Position numbers and translations under genes: made by a program. DNA of 64,000 nucleotides from the NCBI RefSeq assembly GCF_000024945.1, contig NC_013520.1, positions 768,501 through 832,500 of the forward strand. Direction: 5' to 3'. The notes beneath the pieces were generated by a model. That model saw only the letters and a program-made list of their open reading frames with translations. It did not search any database and was not told where the DNA came from. This document shows positions 43,988 through 53,881 of this stretch, piece by piece. This stretch comes from Veillonella parvula DSM 2008 (lineage in GTDB: Bacteria; Bacillota; Negativicutes; Veillonellales; Veillonellaceae). The stretch's first letter is position 1. Each line of letters begins with the position of its first letter.

Positions 43988-45029
43988 TTCCGTTATTCAA
44001 CGCGAGTTAACGGCTTTAGTACAGGAAAAAAATTACTTTCATTTCCTCCGTCATCAACGCATTCTTATAACTGGTGCAACGGGGCTTATTGGATCTATGT
44101 TTATAAAATTACTTATACTTGCCAATGAGACTCATGACCTGGATTTAAAAGTGATTGGTCATGTGCGAAGCCATGAAAAGGCAAAAAATATTCTTGGTGA
44201 GTATTTAGACAATAAGTCGTTAACCATAGTAGATGGCTCATTAGAATCTATTGATGTGCCATGTGATTATATTTTGCATGGTGCTGCACCGACACAGTCT
44301 AAGTTTTTTGTAGAATATCCAGTAGAAACTATCCGTACCTCTATTTATGGTACGGAGGCCATGCTTGAGTTAGGTCGCCGTCAAAAGGTAAAGAAACTAG
44401 TTTACTTATCCAGTATGGAGCAATATGGGGTACCTTATGAGTCTGGCCAAGTTATGACAGAGGAAAGAATAGGCTATTTGGATCATCTAAACGTTCGTAG
44501 CTCCTACTCCGAAAGTAAAAGACTTTGTGAATGTTATTGCAAGTCCTATGCTGTGGAGTATGGCGTTCCTGTTGTAATAGCTAGACTAGCTCAAACTTTT
44601 GGGCCAGGTGTTCCAGTAGCTGATAATCGCGTTTTTATGCAGTTCACTAAGAGTGCTATTAAAAAAGAAGCCATTATACTTCATACAAAGGGCGATTCTA
44701 TGTCGAATTATTGCTATATTACTGATGCCTTAACTGGGCTTTTAACTCTTTTAAAAGCAGGGGTACCTGGTGAAGCATATAATGTTTGTCATGATGAGGA
44801 GACGCGTTCTATTGCAAGCATTGCTCATTTAGTGGCAACTCATGTTAGCAATGATAAGAGTGAAGTCATCTTTGATATTCCAAACGATGTGCAAGGGTTT
44901 GGCTATGCACCGACAGTGCATATGTTCTTAAGTTCTAAGAAGTTAAAATCCCTAGGTTGGCAACCTAAGGTATCAATGGCACAAGCCTATGTAAGACTGG
45001 CAGAATATATCCAAGAGGAAGGCTTATGA
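43980..45029 (+). CDS. NAD-dependent epimerase/dehydratase family protein
   Basis: A 349-residue extended SDR. TGATGLIGSMFIKLL binds NAD(P), LSSMEQYG holds the Ser and SSYSESKRLCE the Tyr-X3-Lys. It overlaps the cytidylyltransferase by eight bases and the glycosyltransferase that follows by four. In other bacteria (Bcs1 of Haemophilus, TarIJ of staphylococci) a cytidylyltransferase is coupled to a reductase that makes ribitol 5-phosphate. This SDR may do something similar or modify a CDP-sugar; the substrate cannot be read from the sequence. Confidence 0.8.
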   Translation: MSNSVIQRELTALVQEKNYFHFLRHQRILITGATGLIGSMFIKLLILANETHDLDLKVIGHVRSHEKAKNILGEYLDNKSLTIVDGSLESIDVPCDYILHGAAPTQSKFFVEYPVETIRTSIYGTEAMLELGRRQKVKKLVYLSSMEQYGVPYESGQVMTEERIGYLDHLNVRSSYSESKRLCECYCKSYAVEYGVPVVIARLAQTFGPGVPVADNRVFMQFTKSAIKKEAIILHTKGDSMSNYCYITDALTGLLTLLKAGVPGEAYNVCHDEETRSIASIAHLVATHVSNDKSEVIFDIPNDVQGFGYAPTVHMFLSSKKLKSLGWQPKVSMAQAYVRLAEYIQEEGL

Positions 45030-46093
45030 AAAAGGAAATAATAATTGTCACCATCTCCCTTGGTAACGATGGGGCTGAACGAATCTTAACAGAGTTGGCT
45101 CGTCAGTGGGTACATGATGGTCATCATATTACAGTTATCCAAACAAGCCCTAATCGATATGGTAATGAATATGCGTTAGAGGAAAGTATTGAACAAATTG
45201 AAATTCATACTACAAGCTCTAATAAAGTCATTCGCTTTATGCAAGAAATAAAAGAACTAATCAAAATCTTAAAGACTAGACCAAATGCGACATGCTTATC
45301 TTTTTTGTCTGCATCTAGTTTTATCTTAGCGATTAGCTCTTGGTTTATAAAAAATCGCATTGTGTTTTCTGAGCGCAATAATCCACGTAAAGTTCCCATT
45401 GGTTGGCATCAACAAGCATTGCGCAACTTTGCCTTTAGATTTGCAGATGCACTAGTATTTCAGACGGAAGATGCTCGTTCTTATTTTCCAAAATCTGTGC
45501 AAAATCGTGGTGTTATTATCCCCAATCCTATTAATGGTAAATTGCCGCCACCCATAGAAGGGGAACGAGAAAAGACAATCGTTACAGCTTGTCGTTTGCA
45601 TCCACAAAAGAATTTGCCTATGATGATTAATGCCTTTAGTATGTTGGCAGATGAGTTTCCAGAATATAAACTCGTTATTTATGGTCAAGGTGTATTAGAG
45701 GATGAACTACGAGCTCAAATTAAGTCTCTTAATTTAGAAGATCGCGTTTTATTGCCTGGCTTTGCTAGCAATATTTTAGATAAGGTAGCTCCTTGTTCCA
45801 TGTTTGTATCATCTTCTGATTTTGAAGGCATTTCAAATTCTATGTTGGAAGCATTGGGCATGGGTTTACCGGCAGTAGTCACAGACTGTCCTGTAGGCGG
45901 TGCTCGCATGGTAATTAAAAGTGGTGAGAATGGTATCCTTGTGCCTGTAGGTGATACGCAGGCTATGTATGAAGCTATGCGCAGTATATTAAAAGATCCT
46001 GCACTAGCAGCTAAGCTTTCACAGGAAGCAATCAAAGTACGCGATGAATTTCCACTATGGAAAATCGCTAAACATTGGTTAGAAGTTTTATGA
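45026..46093 (+). CDS. Glycosyltransferase family 4-type
   Basis: A 355-residue glycosyltransferase of the GT-B fold. N-terminal SLGNDGAERILTELARQW starts the acceptor domain; TACRLHPQKNLPMMINAF and LPGFASNIL open the donor domain, and SSSDFEGISNSMLEALGMG contains the EX7E motif of GT4. Followed by a DCPVGGARMVI motif seen in GalNAc/Gal-transferring members. It adds one sugar of the repeat unit in the cytosol. It overlaps the SDR gene by four bases. Confidence 0.88.
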   Translation: MKKEIIIVTISLGNDGAERILTELARQWVHDGHHITVIQTSPNRYGNEYALEESIEQIEIHTTSSNKVIRFMQEIKELIKILKTRPNATCLSFLSASSFILAISSWFIKNRIVFSERNNPRKVPIGWHQQALRNFAFRFADALVFQTEDARSYFPKSVQNRGVIIPNPINGKLPPPIEGEREKTIVTACRLHPQKNLPMMINAFSMLADEFPEYKLVIYGQGVLEDELRAQIKSLNLEDRVLLPGFASNILDKVAPCSMFVSSSDFEGISNSMLEALGMGLPAVVTDCPVGGARMVIKSGENGILVPVGDTQAMYEAMRSILKDPALAAKLSQEAIKVRDEFPLWKIAKHWLEVL

Positions 46094-46112
46094 GTTGTAA
46101 GGAGGAGAACCA

Positions 46113-47354
46113 TTGAAGTTAAATATTACGGCTCTTGCTGATCGCATGATATGGTTCATAACTCTAATCTTTTTAGTGTTGTCGTTGACCATTTCCTTTG
46201 CCCTTGGCGAAGCGAACTATGGTGCGTATGTATTGTTTGTATGCTTATTTGGGCTCATTATTTTTTATCTAATAAGAGAGCAAGGTGTTATTAAACTACG
46301 GCTTAATTGGATGCATGGTTATATGCTACTCTTTATTGGAGCTTGTTATTTGAGTGCGATTAATGCCACAGATACAGCTGTGGCGATGAGTCGAAGTTTT
46401 GATATGGTCAAGATATTTTTTATGCTCATCATTTTATACATGTGTTATCAAGATAAGAAATCGGTGGATACATTATTAAAGATTGGCATGTGGACAGGCT
46501 ATATAGTTTGTTTCTATACTGTTTATTTCTACGGTTTAGATTATTTTATTACTGTTTTATCATCCTCAGCGCGTATTGCTAATGATGCATTGAATGCGAA
46601 TACGGTAGGGCTATTGGGGGCCAATGCTATTGTTATGACCTTGTATTATATGCTATACGATCGACCTCGTTGGTGGCATATTATTGCATTACCAACACTT
46701 GGTATTTTAGCGGCTACAGGTAGTCGTAAGGCCTTAGTTTTTGTTGGTGTTGGTACAGTATTACTCTTTATTTTTAAAAGTTTTCGTAGTGCTAATGCGG
46801 TCAATTCTATTGTAAAAGTTATTGGTTCCTTATTAGGTCTTACCATTATAGGTATTGCGGTCTTGCAATTGCCGATGTTCTCTGAAGTATTAGACCGAAT
46901 GTCTAACATGATGGAAGCCTTTACAGGCACAGGGGGGGACTCATCCACTATTATTCGTTTAGCTTTGGTAGATATTGGATGGGACTTATTTTATCAATCT
47001 CCCATAACTGGTGTAGGTATCAATAATCCATCTGTATATACTTTTTTCGTGTATGGTAAAGATAATTACTACTTGCATAATAATTATATTGAGTTATTAG
47101 CTGGCACGGGTGTTATTGGTTTAATAGCATATTATTCAATGTATCTATATGTAGCATATAATTTAATTCGCTATCGCGATATACATAGTAATGAATATAT
47201 AATGGTACTTATTTTATTCCTTTCACAAATTGTTATGGATATGGGTATGGTTTCTTATGAAAGTAAGAGTACCTATTTTTATATGATGTTGTTTTATTTA
47301 GAGGTACAAATTCTTCGGAAAGGACGTAAACATGAAGTTCAGCAAACTGTTTAG
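46113..47354 (+). CDS. O-antigen ligase/polymerase family protein (Wzy)
   Basis: A 413-residue membrane protein with about ten to twelve helices and a large periplasmic loop (about residues 260-320) with PITGVGINNPS and YYLHNNYIELLAGTGVIG, the hallmark of Wzy/WaaL proteins. It would polymerise the repeat unit. The TTG start at 46113 follows AAGGAGGAG by five bases. A run of seven G at 46932-46938 lies in the gene just upstream of the loop. It overlaps the next gene by 23 bases. Confidence 0.85.
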   Translation: MKLNITALADRMIWFITLIFLVLSLTISFALGEANYGAYVLFVCLFGLIIFYLIREQGVIKLRLNWMHGYMLLFIGACYLSAINATDTAVAMSRSFDMVKIFFMLIILYMCYQDKKSVDTLLKIGMWTGYIVCFYTVYFYGLDYFITVLSSSARIANDALNANTVGLLGANAIVMTLYYMLYDRPRWWHIIALPTLGILAATGSRKALVFVGVGTVLLFIFKSFRSANAVNSIVKVIGSLLGLTIIGIAVLQLPMFSEVLDRMSNMMEAFTGTGGDSSTIIRLALVDIGWDLFYQSPITGVGINNPSVYTFFVYGKDNYYLHNNYIELLAGTGVIGLIAYYSMYLYVAYNLIRYRDIHSNEYIMVLILFLSQIVMDMGMVSYESKSTYFYMMLFYLEVQILRKGRKHEVQQTV

Positions 47355-48264
47355 GGTCGGTATGTCCTTTTTAACAAAACCTTACTATCGAACGAGAGTA
47401 TTAATTAAATCGGGTTATTATGACTCTTTGTCTGATGAAGACTTTTTGAAGAAGGTATTTCCTAAGTATATGGGATACCCTTTAGATTTAGAAAATCCAA
47501 AAACTTTCAGCGAAAAGTTACAATGGCTTAAGGTTAATTTTAGAGACCCAATACAAACAGTGATGGTTGATAAACATGAAGCTAAACATCTTATTGCTCA
47601 ACGTGTAGGTAATCAGTATATAATACCTACGATTTCCGTATGGAACTCTGTAGATGATATTGACCTTGATAGGTTGCCTAATCAATTCGTTTTGAAATGT
47701 ACACATGATAGTGGAGGCATCGTTATTTGTAAAGATAAATCAACACTTGATTGGGAAGCAGCAAAAGCTAAATTAAGAACATTCTTAAAACGGGATTATT
47801 CACGTATTGCTAGAGAGTGGCCTTATAAGAATGTTCCTCGACGTATTATCGGAGAGGAATATTTGTCGGAATTAGGTAGCAATGACATATTAGATTATAA
47901 GATGTATTGCTTTCATGGTGAACCAAAGTTAACAGTAGTATGTTCTAATCGTTTTTCTAAAACAGGAACGCGTATGAACTTCTATGATATCGATTGGAAT
48001 CCTATGGGAATTCATTTTGGACATTATCCACCGTTACCTACAGAGTTTCCAAAGCCAGATACATATGGTGAAATGCAACAGGTTGCGATGGAGCTTAGCA
48101 AAGGGTGTCCATTTTTGCGTGTTGATTTTTATGAAATTAAAGGGCATATATTTATTGGAGAATTAACATTTTTTCCTGGTGCTGGATTTGAAAGATTTCG
48201 TCCTATGTCAAAGGATTATGAATTAGGAGAGTGGTTACATCTTGAGAATGTACATCGGGGCTGA
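47332..48264 (+). CDS. TupA-like ATP-grasp protein
   Basis: A 310-residue protein matching the TupA-like ATP-grasp family. LENPKTFSEKLQWLKVN, VDKHEAKHLIAQRVG, FVLKCTHDSGG and ISELGSNDILDYKMYCFHG-type segments (here YLSELGSNDILDYKMY) are typical. TupA-type proteins are involved in adding polyglutamate-glucuronate or amino acid decorations to teichuronopeptide-like polymers; the exact reaction here is unknown. It begins inside the Wzy gene and its end overlaps the CapA gene by 23 bases. Confidence 0.82.
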   Translation: MKFSKLFRVGMSFLTKPYYRTRVLIKSGYYDSLSDEDFLKKVFPKYMGYPLDLENPKTFSEKLQWLKVNFRDPIQTVMVDKHEAKHLIAQRVGNQYIIPTISVWNSVDDIDLDRLPNQFVLKCTHDSGGIVICKDKSTLDWEAAKAKLRTFLKRDYSRIAREWPYKNVPRRIIGEEYLSELGSNDILDYKMYCFHGEPKLTVVCSNRFSKTGTRMNFYDIDWNPMGIHFGHYPPLPTEFPKPDTYGEMQQVAMELSKGCPFLRVDFYEIKGHIFIGELTFFPGAGFERFRPMSKDYELGEWLHLENVHRG

Positions 48265-49381
48265 TTTAGTTCCTACGGATATTAATAAAACATTATTTGA
48301 AAACGGTAATGGAGAAGCTTTTGTAGGAAAAGAGCTTTATGAAATTTTGAAGCAATCGGATTTAAATGTTTTCAATTTAGAGGTTCCTCTTACTGATATA
48401 GAGACACCCATCGTAAAATTTGGTAATAATTTAATTGCGCCTACAAAAACAATTAATGGATATAAGGCATTAGAGCCGTTATTTTTAACACTGGCTAATA
48501 ACCACTCCTTAGATCAAGGGGTGGAAGGGTTGACGACAACATTAAATTTGTTGAAGCAGCATAAGATTGCTCATGCTGGAGCTGGAGCTAATTTGAAAGA
48601 GGCTAAGAAGCCATTTATCTTTGAAAAAGATAATGTACGTATTGGATTTTATCTTTGTACAGAGAACGAGTTTACTATAGCTACTTGTCATACAATGGGG
48701 GCTAATCCTTTTGATGTGCTAGAAAGCTTTGACGAAGTGAAAGTTTTAAAGGCACAATGCGACTACGTCATTGTTCTATATCACGGCGGCAAGGAATTCT
48801 ATCGCTATCCATCTCCTATGCTACAGAAATATTGCCATAAATTTGTCGATAGTGGAGCGAATCTCGTTATCTGTCAACATAATCATTGTGTAGGGTCTCG
48901 CGAAGATTACCAGGGGGGCACTATCATTTATGGACAGGGAAACTTTATTTTTAACTCTGACTTTTATGTAAATCATCAGGAATTTGTGAAAGATGCAATA
49001 CTAGTTACTATAGACGTAACTAAGGATGATTTTGTGGTGTCTGAATTGCCTATTCGTAGAACCGATAATGGTACACGACTAGCCACAGAAGTTGAAGCTA
49101 CAGAAACATTAGAGGCTTATAGAAAACGTAGTGAAGAAATTAAAGACCCTCACTTTGTGACTCAAGCTTATAAGGCCTTTGCTGATACACATGTAAAACG
49201 TTATTTGCGTGAGTTTTTAGGTAGATCATTTATTGTACGCGCTATTAATGCTTTATTGGGCCGAAAATTGGTAGAACTTATTTTGGGCAAAATGAGTTAT
49301 TTAGCAATACAAAATTATTTGGAATGTGAAGCTCATCATGAACTATTCTTGAGAGGCATTAAGAATATCAATAAGAAATAA
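48242..49381 (+). CDS. CapA family protein (metallophosphatase-like)
   Basis: A 379-residue protein resembling CapA/PgsA of poly-gamma-glutamate capsules (PF09587). IGADLVPTD, FNLEVPLT, LTLANNHSLDQG, YHGGKEF and NLVICQHNH preserve the metallo-phosphoesterase-like metal sites. There is no N-terminal anchor or signal, unlike classical CapA. The start is uncertain: TTG 48242 has AGGAGA eleven bases upstream, while ATG 48248 lies two codons later. It overlaps the TupA-like gene by 23 bases, and its stop overlaps the Wzx ATG by one base, so these act as a translational block. Confidence 0.82.
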   Translation: MRMYIGADLVPTDINKTLFENGNGEAFVGKELYEILKQSDLNVFNLEVPLTDIETPIVKFGNNLIAPTKTINGYKALEPLFLTLANNHSLDQGVEGLTTTLNLLKQHKIAHAGAGANLKEAKKPFIFEKDNVRIGFYLCTENEFTIATCHTMGANPFDVLESFDEVKVLKAQCDYVIVLYHGGKEFYRYPSPMLQKYCHKFVDSGANLVICQHNHCVGSREDYQGGTIIYGQGNFIFNSDFYVNHQEFVKDAILVTIDVTKDDFVVSELPIRRTDNGTRLATEVEATETLEAYRKRSEEIKDPHFVTQAYKAFADTHVKRYLREFLGRSFIVRAINALLGRKLVELILGKMSYLAIQNYLECEAHHELFLRGIKNINKK

Positions 49382-50835
49382 TGGATACTAAAATCGTAGC
49401 TGCTGCTAAATGGTCTGTTATTACAGAGGTTTTGGCAAAGCTTATCACACCACTGACAAATATAATATTGGCTCATATGTTAGCACCGACTGCATTCGGC
49501 ATATTGGCGACGATTATGATGGTTATATCTTTTGCGGAAATGCTTGCTGATGCGGGTTTTCAAAAATTTCTTGTTCAGCATGAGTTTGAAAGTACCCAAG
49601 ATAAGCAAGAGGCCACAGATGTGGCCTTTATTGCCAACCTAGTGTTTTCTCTAGTTTTATGGGGCGCTATCATAATCGGTCGTGATGAATTGGCCGTATT
49701 AGTAGGTAATGATGGCTTAGGTATACCTTTAGCCGTGATGGGCGCTATGATTCCTTTATCTGCTTTTAGTAGTGTCCAAATGGCATTGTATCGAAGAGAT
49801 TTTAATTTCAAGTTTCTTTTAAATATTAGGCTCATAACAATTCTTACACCTATATTGATATCTATACCAATGGCGCTTATGGGGTACGATTATTGGTCTT
49901 TAATTGCTGGTATGCTAGGGTCTCAGCTATTTACGGCGTTGGCATTATTAAAGAGTCGGAAGAATCAAATTCATCTGTTTTTTAGTAGTCGCGTCTTTAT
50001 GAACATGTTTAACTATAGTGCATGGTCTTTAGCTGAAGCATTTTCTATATGGCTCACTGCTTGGGTGGATACATTCATTATTAGCCGTTTTTTAGATGCC
50101 TATTATTTGGGTATATATAAGATGCCAATGGCTATTGTTACGACTGTAATGGCTATGGCTACAGCATCTTTGGCTCCTGTATTATTCGCGGCTTTAAGTC
50201 GTGTGCAAAATAATCAACAGGCCTTTTCGAATACATTCTTTACATTCCAACGCTATATGGCTCTATTTTTGGTACCTCTAGGTGTAGGCTTATTTGTATT
50301 TCAAGACTTTGTTGTTCAGCTTTTACTAGGGCCACAATGGACGTTAGCGGGCATTGTATTAGGTTCCTGGGCATTGAGTTCGGCTATTATGACTGTAACA
50401 GCTAATTTGATTTCCGAAATATTTCGTGCAAAAGGGATGCCTAATCTATCATTTTGGACTCAAATATTACATCTAGTAGTTTTAATACCAGTTATTTATA
50501 TTTGTATTCAATATGATTTCAGTACCTTTGTATATGCTCGATCGTTAGTAAGAATGGAAATGCTAGCAGCTTCTATGTTGCTACTGGCTTTATTTGTCAA
50601 TATGAGTGCATTTCGCATAATATCTAATATCAGTGTATATCTCATTACAGCATCTATAGTTGGGTTAATTGCCTATAGTATTTTACATCTCTATGATGCA
50701 GTATGGTGGACCGTCGTCTGTATGCTTTTATGTGTTGTATTATATGTGGCTATTTTATACGTCATTCCATCTGAGCGCATAATTATTGCTTCTGGCTATA
50801 AAAAAGTCTTAAGTAAAGTAAAACGACATAATTAA
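49381..50835 (+). CDS. Oligosaccharide flippase Wzx-type
   Basis: A 484-residue membrane protein with about fourteen helices, of the polysaccharide-transporter (MOP) superfamily. The N-terminal AAKWSVITEVLAKLITPLTN and LAPTAFGILATIMM are typical of the Wzx/TuaB subset. It would flip the lipid-linked repeat unit to the periplasmic face for Wzy. The ATG shares one base with the stop codon of the CapA gene (TAATG). It is followed by the epimerase/dehydrogenase pair. Confidence 0.88.
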   Translation: MDTKIVAAAKWSVITEVLAKLITPLTNIILAHMLAPTAFGILATIMMVISFAEMLADAGFQKFLVQHEFESTQDKQEATDVAFIANLVFSLVLWGAIIIGRDELAVLVGNDGLGIPLAVMGAMIPLSAFSSVQMALYRRDFNFKFLLNIRLITILTPILISIPMALMGYDYWSLIAGMLGSQLFTALALLKSRKNQIHLFFSSRVFMNMFNYSAWSLAEAFSIWLTAWVDTFIISRFLDAYYLGIYKMPMAIVTTVMAMATASLAPVLFAALSRVQNNQQAFSNTFFTFQRYMALFLVPLGVGLFVFQDFVVQLLLGPQWTLAGIVLGSWALSSAIMTVTANLISEIFRAKGMPNLSFWTQILHLVVLIPVIYICIQYDFSTFVYARSLVRMEMLAASMLLLALFVNMSAFRIISNISVYLITASIVGLIAYSILHLYDAVWWTVVCMLLCVVLYVAILYVIPSERIIIASGYKKVLSKVKRHN

Positions 50836-50857
50836 CAGAACTATGAAAGGAGTACAT

Positions 50858-51955
50858 ATGCTTTCAAAAAATGTAGATTTAAACAACACGGTAATCCTTG
50901 TAACGGGTGCCGCTGGATTTGTGGGGGCTAATCTAGTTATGTCCTTACTATCTGAAGCAGAAGGGACTCAAATTATTGGCATAGATTCTGTTAATGATTA
51001 CTATGATGTAGCATTGAAAGAGTATCGATTGCAACAGATTGATGAACTTAGCAAAGATAATAAGAATATATGGATTTTTAAAAAAGGGAATATTGCAGAT
51101 AAGTCCTTTGTTGATGAAATTTTTGCTATCTATAAACCACGAGTTGTAGTGAATCTAGCAGCTCAAGCAGGGGTTCGTTACTCTATTACTAACCCCGACG
51201 CCTATATCGAGTCTAATATTATTGGATTTTATAATATTCTAGAAGCTTGTCGTCATTCTTATGACGATGGTGAAAGAGGTGTAGAGCATTTAGTGTATGC
51301 ATCATCTTCTTCTGTATATGGTGCAAATAAACAAATCCCATACTCTACAGATGATAAAGTAGATAATCCTGTATCTCTTTATGCAGCTACAAAAAAGTCA
51401 AATGAGTTATTGGCTTATTCGTATGCTAAATTATATAACATCCCTAGCACAGGGCTTCGTTTCTTCACTGTATACGGCCCTGCAGGTCGTCCAGATATGG
51501 CATACTTTGGTTTTACAAATACATTACGTAATGGTGGGACAATTAAAATTTTTAACTACGGCAATTGTAAGCGTGATTTCACCTATATCGATGATATCGT
51601 AGAAGGCGTTTCTAAGGTTATATCTACTGCACCAGAGCGTCGCAATGGTGCGGATGGCTTGCCGGTTCCACCGTACGCTATTTATAATATCGGCAATAGC
51701 AACCCAGAAAATTTACTTGATTTTGTGCGCATTCTTTCAGAGGAATTGGTTTCTGCTGGCGTATTGTCAGAAGATTATAATTTTGAGGAGCATAAAGAAT
51801 TAGTACCCATGCAACCAGGGGATGTGCCTGTTACATATGCTGATACAAGTGCGTTAGAAGCAGATTTTGGCTTTAAACCTAATACAACCTTACGAGAAGG
51901 GTTAAAGCGTTTTGCCATATGGTATAAAGATTTCTATATGATGGAGGGCAAATAA
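50858..51955 (+). CDS. UDP-glucuronate 4-epimerase-like SDR
   Basis: A 365-residue extended SDR. VTGAAGFVGANLVMSLL binds NAD; ASSSSVYGANKQIPYS and SLYAATKKSNELLAYSY contain the Ser and Tyr-X3-Lys; FFTVYGPAGRPDMAYFGF is diagnostic of the LpsL/Cap1J UDP-glucuronate 4-epimerases. It would make UDP-galacturonate from UDP-glucuronate, produced by the next gene. ATG 50858 has AAAGGAGT six bases before; an in-frame ATG at 50843 is less likely. The following gene starts immediately after its stop. Confidence 0.88.
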   Translation: MLSKNVDLNNTVILVTGAAGFVGANLVMSLLSEAEGTQIIGIDSVNDYYDVALKEYRLQQIDELSKDNKNIWIFKKGNIADKSFVDEIFAIYKPRVVVNLAAQAGVRYSITNPDAYIESNIIGFYNILEACRHSYDDGERGVEHLVYASSSSVYGANKQIPYSTDDKVDNPVSLYAATKKSNELLAYSYAKLYNIPSTGLRFFTVYGPAGRPDMAYFGFTNTLRNGGTIKIFNYGNCKRDFTYIDDIVEGVSKVISTAPERRNGADGLPVPPYAIYNIGNSNPENLLDFVRILSEELVSAGVLSEDYNFEEHKELVPMQPGDVPVTYADTSALEADFGFKPNTTLREGLKRFAIWYKDFYMMEGK

Positions 51956-53122
51956 ATGAAAATTGCAATTGCTGGTACAGGCTATGTAGGCCTTTCCAAT
52001 GGTGTGTTGTTAGCTCAACACAATGAAGTGGTGGCCCTCGATATCATCCCAGAAAAAGTAGATATGTTAAATCGCAAAGAGACACCTATTGTAGATGCTG
52101 AATTGCAAGAGTATTTAGCTACTAAGGAGTTAAACTTCAAAGCTACACTTGACCCAGTAGAAGCTTTTAACAGTGCAGATTATGTTATCATTTCGACACC
52201 TACAAATTATGATCCTCAAAAAAACTTTTTCGATACATCTTCTGTTGAACAAGTCATTAAAACTGTGCTAGAGATTAATCCTGATGCAGTAATGATTATT
52301 AAATCAACTGTACCGGTAGGCTATACGGTACAAATGCGTAAAGAATTTAATACGGAGAATTTAATTTTTTCGCCAGAATTCTTGCGGGAAGGTAAAGCCT
52401 TATACGATAATTTATATCCATCCCGTATTGTTGTGGGCGAGGATTCTGACAGAGCACGTCGTTTTGGACAATTATTAGCGGAAGGTGCTATTAAAGAAAA
52501 TATTCCACAATTATATACTGATTCTACGGAAGCGGAAGCAATTAAATTGTTTGCTAATACGTATTTAGCATTACGTGTAGCGTATTTCAATGAGTTAGAC
52601 TCCTATGCTGAAGTACGTGGCCTTAGCACAAGTCAAATCATCAAAGGGGTTTGTTTAGATCCTCGTATTGGAGATTTTTATAATAATCCTTCCTTTGGTT
52701 ATGGTGGTTATTGCTTGCCAAAAGATACAAAGCAATTATTAGCTAACTATAATGATGTACCACAAAACTTAATTTCTGCCATTGTTGATGCGAATAGAAC
52801 ACGTAAAGATCATGTGGCAGATACTATTATTGCTAAAAATCCGAAAATTGTTGGTATCTATCGCTTGACCATGAAGATGAACTCTGATAATTTTAGAGCA
52901 TCAGCCATTCAAGGTGTTATGAAACGTATTAAGGCGAAAGGGATTGCTGTGGTAGTATATGAACCTACACTAGATGCAGAAGATTTCTTTAATTCGCCAG
53001 TTATACGTAATTTTGAAGATTTTAAGCGTGTTAGTGATGTCATTGTAGCTAATCGCTGGGATAGTAGCTTAGAAGGTGTAAAAGATAAAGTTTATACACG
53101 AGATATTTTTGATAGAGATTAA
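51956..53122 (+). CDS. ugd: UDP-glucose 6-dehydrogenase
   Basis: A 388-residue nucleotide-sugar dehydrogenase, exactly the size of E. coli Ugd. [20 protein letters not shown] binds [22 protein letters not shown] and the catalytic Cys in [15 protein letters not shown] are intact. It oxidises UDP-glucose to UDP-glucuronate. Its ATG touches the stop codon of the epimerase gene. Together with GalU and the epimerase, it gives a full UDP-glucose to UDP-galacturonate route. Confidence 0.94.
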   Translation: MKIAIAGTGYVGLSNGVLLAQHNEVVALDIIPEKVDMLNRKETPIVDAELQEYLATKELNFKATLDPVEAFNSADYVIISTPTNYDPQKNFFDTSSVEQVIKTVLEINPDAVMIIKSTVPVGYTVQMRKEFNTENLIFSPEFLREGKALYDNLYPSRIVVGEDSDRARRFGQLLAEGAIKENIPQLYTDSTEAEAIKLFANTYLALRVAYFNELDSYAEVRGLSTSQIIKGVCLDPRIGDFYNNPSFGYGGYCLPKDTKQLLANYNDVPQNLISAIVDANRTRKDHVADTIIAKNPKIVGIYRLTMKMNSDNFRASAIQGVMKRIKAKGIAVVVYEPTLDAEDFFNSPVIRNFEDFKRVSDVIVANRWDSSLEGVKDKVYTRDIFDRD

Positions 53123-53158
53123 TACAGCTATATGTATTGTGGCGTTTAGGAGAGTAGT

Positions 53159-53593
53159 ATGAAACGTTGGATACTATATATTGTGTTATGTCTAATTGTG
53201 TTTTTTATATGGGATAATTCCTTGCAAAATGGAGGAACCTCTGATGGGTTTAGTCTTATTTTTGCAAAGTGGATTGCCCCTATAGCTAATAAATTAGGCT
53301 TTTACGGAAATATATGGGCCTTAAATAGGATTATTCGAAAATTAGCCCACCTTACAGAGTTCACAATCCTTGGTGGTGTTTTATATGTAGTTCTACGCCG
53401 CTATATTGAATATGGCACAGTAGTAAAAACAATAGTAGTGGGTATAGTAATAGCTAGTCTAGATGAATTTATACAATTATTTTCTCTAGGACGCAGCTCT
53501 CAACTGTCTGATGTACTGATTGATACAGTTGGTATAATCATCGGTATATCGGTAGTGAAATTAACTTATTATATTAGTCATGATAAAAGATAA
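53159..53593 (+). CDS. VanZ family protein
   Basis: A 144-residue membrane protein with about four helices. WDNSLQNGGTSDGFS, RKLAHLTEFTILGGVLYVVL and DEFIQLFSLGRSSQLSDVLID are the family motifs of VanZ-like proteins, which are found in surface-polymer loci and confer teicoplanin tolerance in some enterococci. Here the likely role is in the capsule locus, unknown in detail. Start follows TTTAGGAGAGTAGT. Confidence 0.85.
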   Translation: MKRWILYIVLCLIVFFIWDNSLQNGGTSDGFSLIFAKWIAPIANKLGFYGNIWALNRIIRKLAHLTEFTILGGVLYVVLRRYIEYGTVVKTIVVGIVIASLDEFIQLFSLGRSSQLSDVLIDTVGIIIGISVVKLTYYISHDKR

Positions 53594-53640
53594 AAGTACA
53601 TTTAAAAATTAAATAATTATTAATATAATAATGTGTAAAA

Positions 53641-53674
53641 TATGACTCATAATTGTAGAAATTATGGGTCATAT
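53641..53674 (+). terminator. Hairpin, likely terminator of the capsule genes
   Basis: ATGACTCATAATT and AATTATGGGTCAT form a 13-bp stem with a G-T pair, loop GTAGA region, then ATTTTATG. The T tract is short. Confidence 0.55.
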
Positions 53675-53753
53675 TTTATGAAGGATAAATGAATATATAA
53701 AAATTGTATTAAATGAACATATAATAATTTATTTATTTTTATAGAAAAACCAC

Positions 53754-53782
53754 TATACAAGCGACTGGTCCCTTGTTATAAT
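53754..53782 (+). promoter_or_regulatory. Promoter of the CpsB-like gene
   Basis: TGTTATAAT, an extended -10 (TATAAT at 53777-53782), with a poor -35 TATACA at 53754-53759, lies 100 bases before the CpsB-like gene. Confidence 0.45.
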
Positions 53783-53881
53783 CGTGAATGTAAAATGAAT
53801 TATAAACTTAAATGAGAAGAACATGAACTTTATAAAAGAGGTCGATTTTGAAAAGAAAATCGAAAGTAGAAGGGAAAGATT

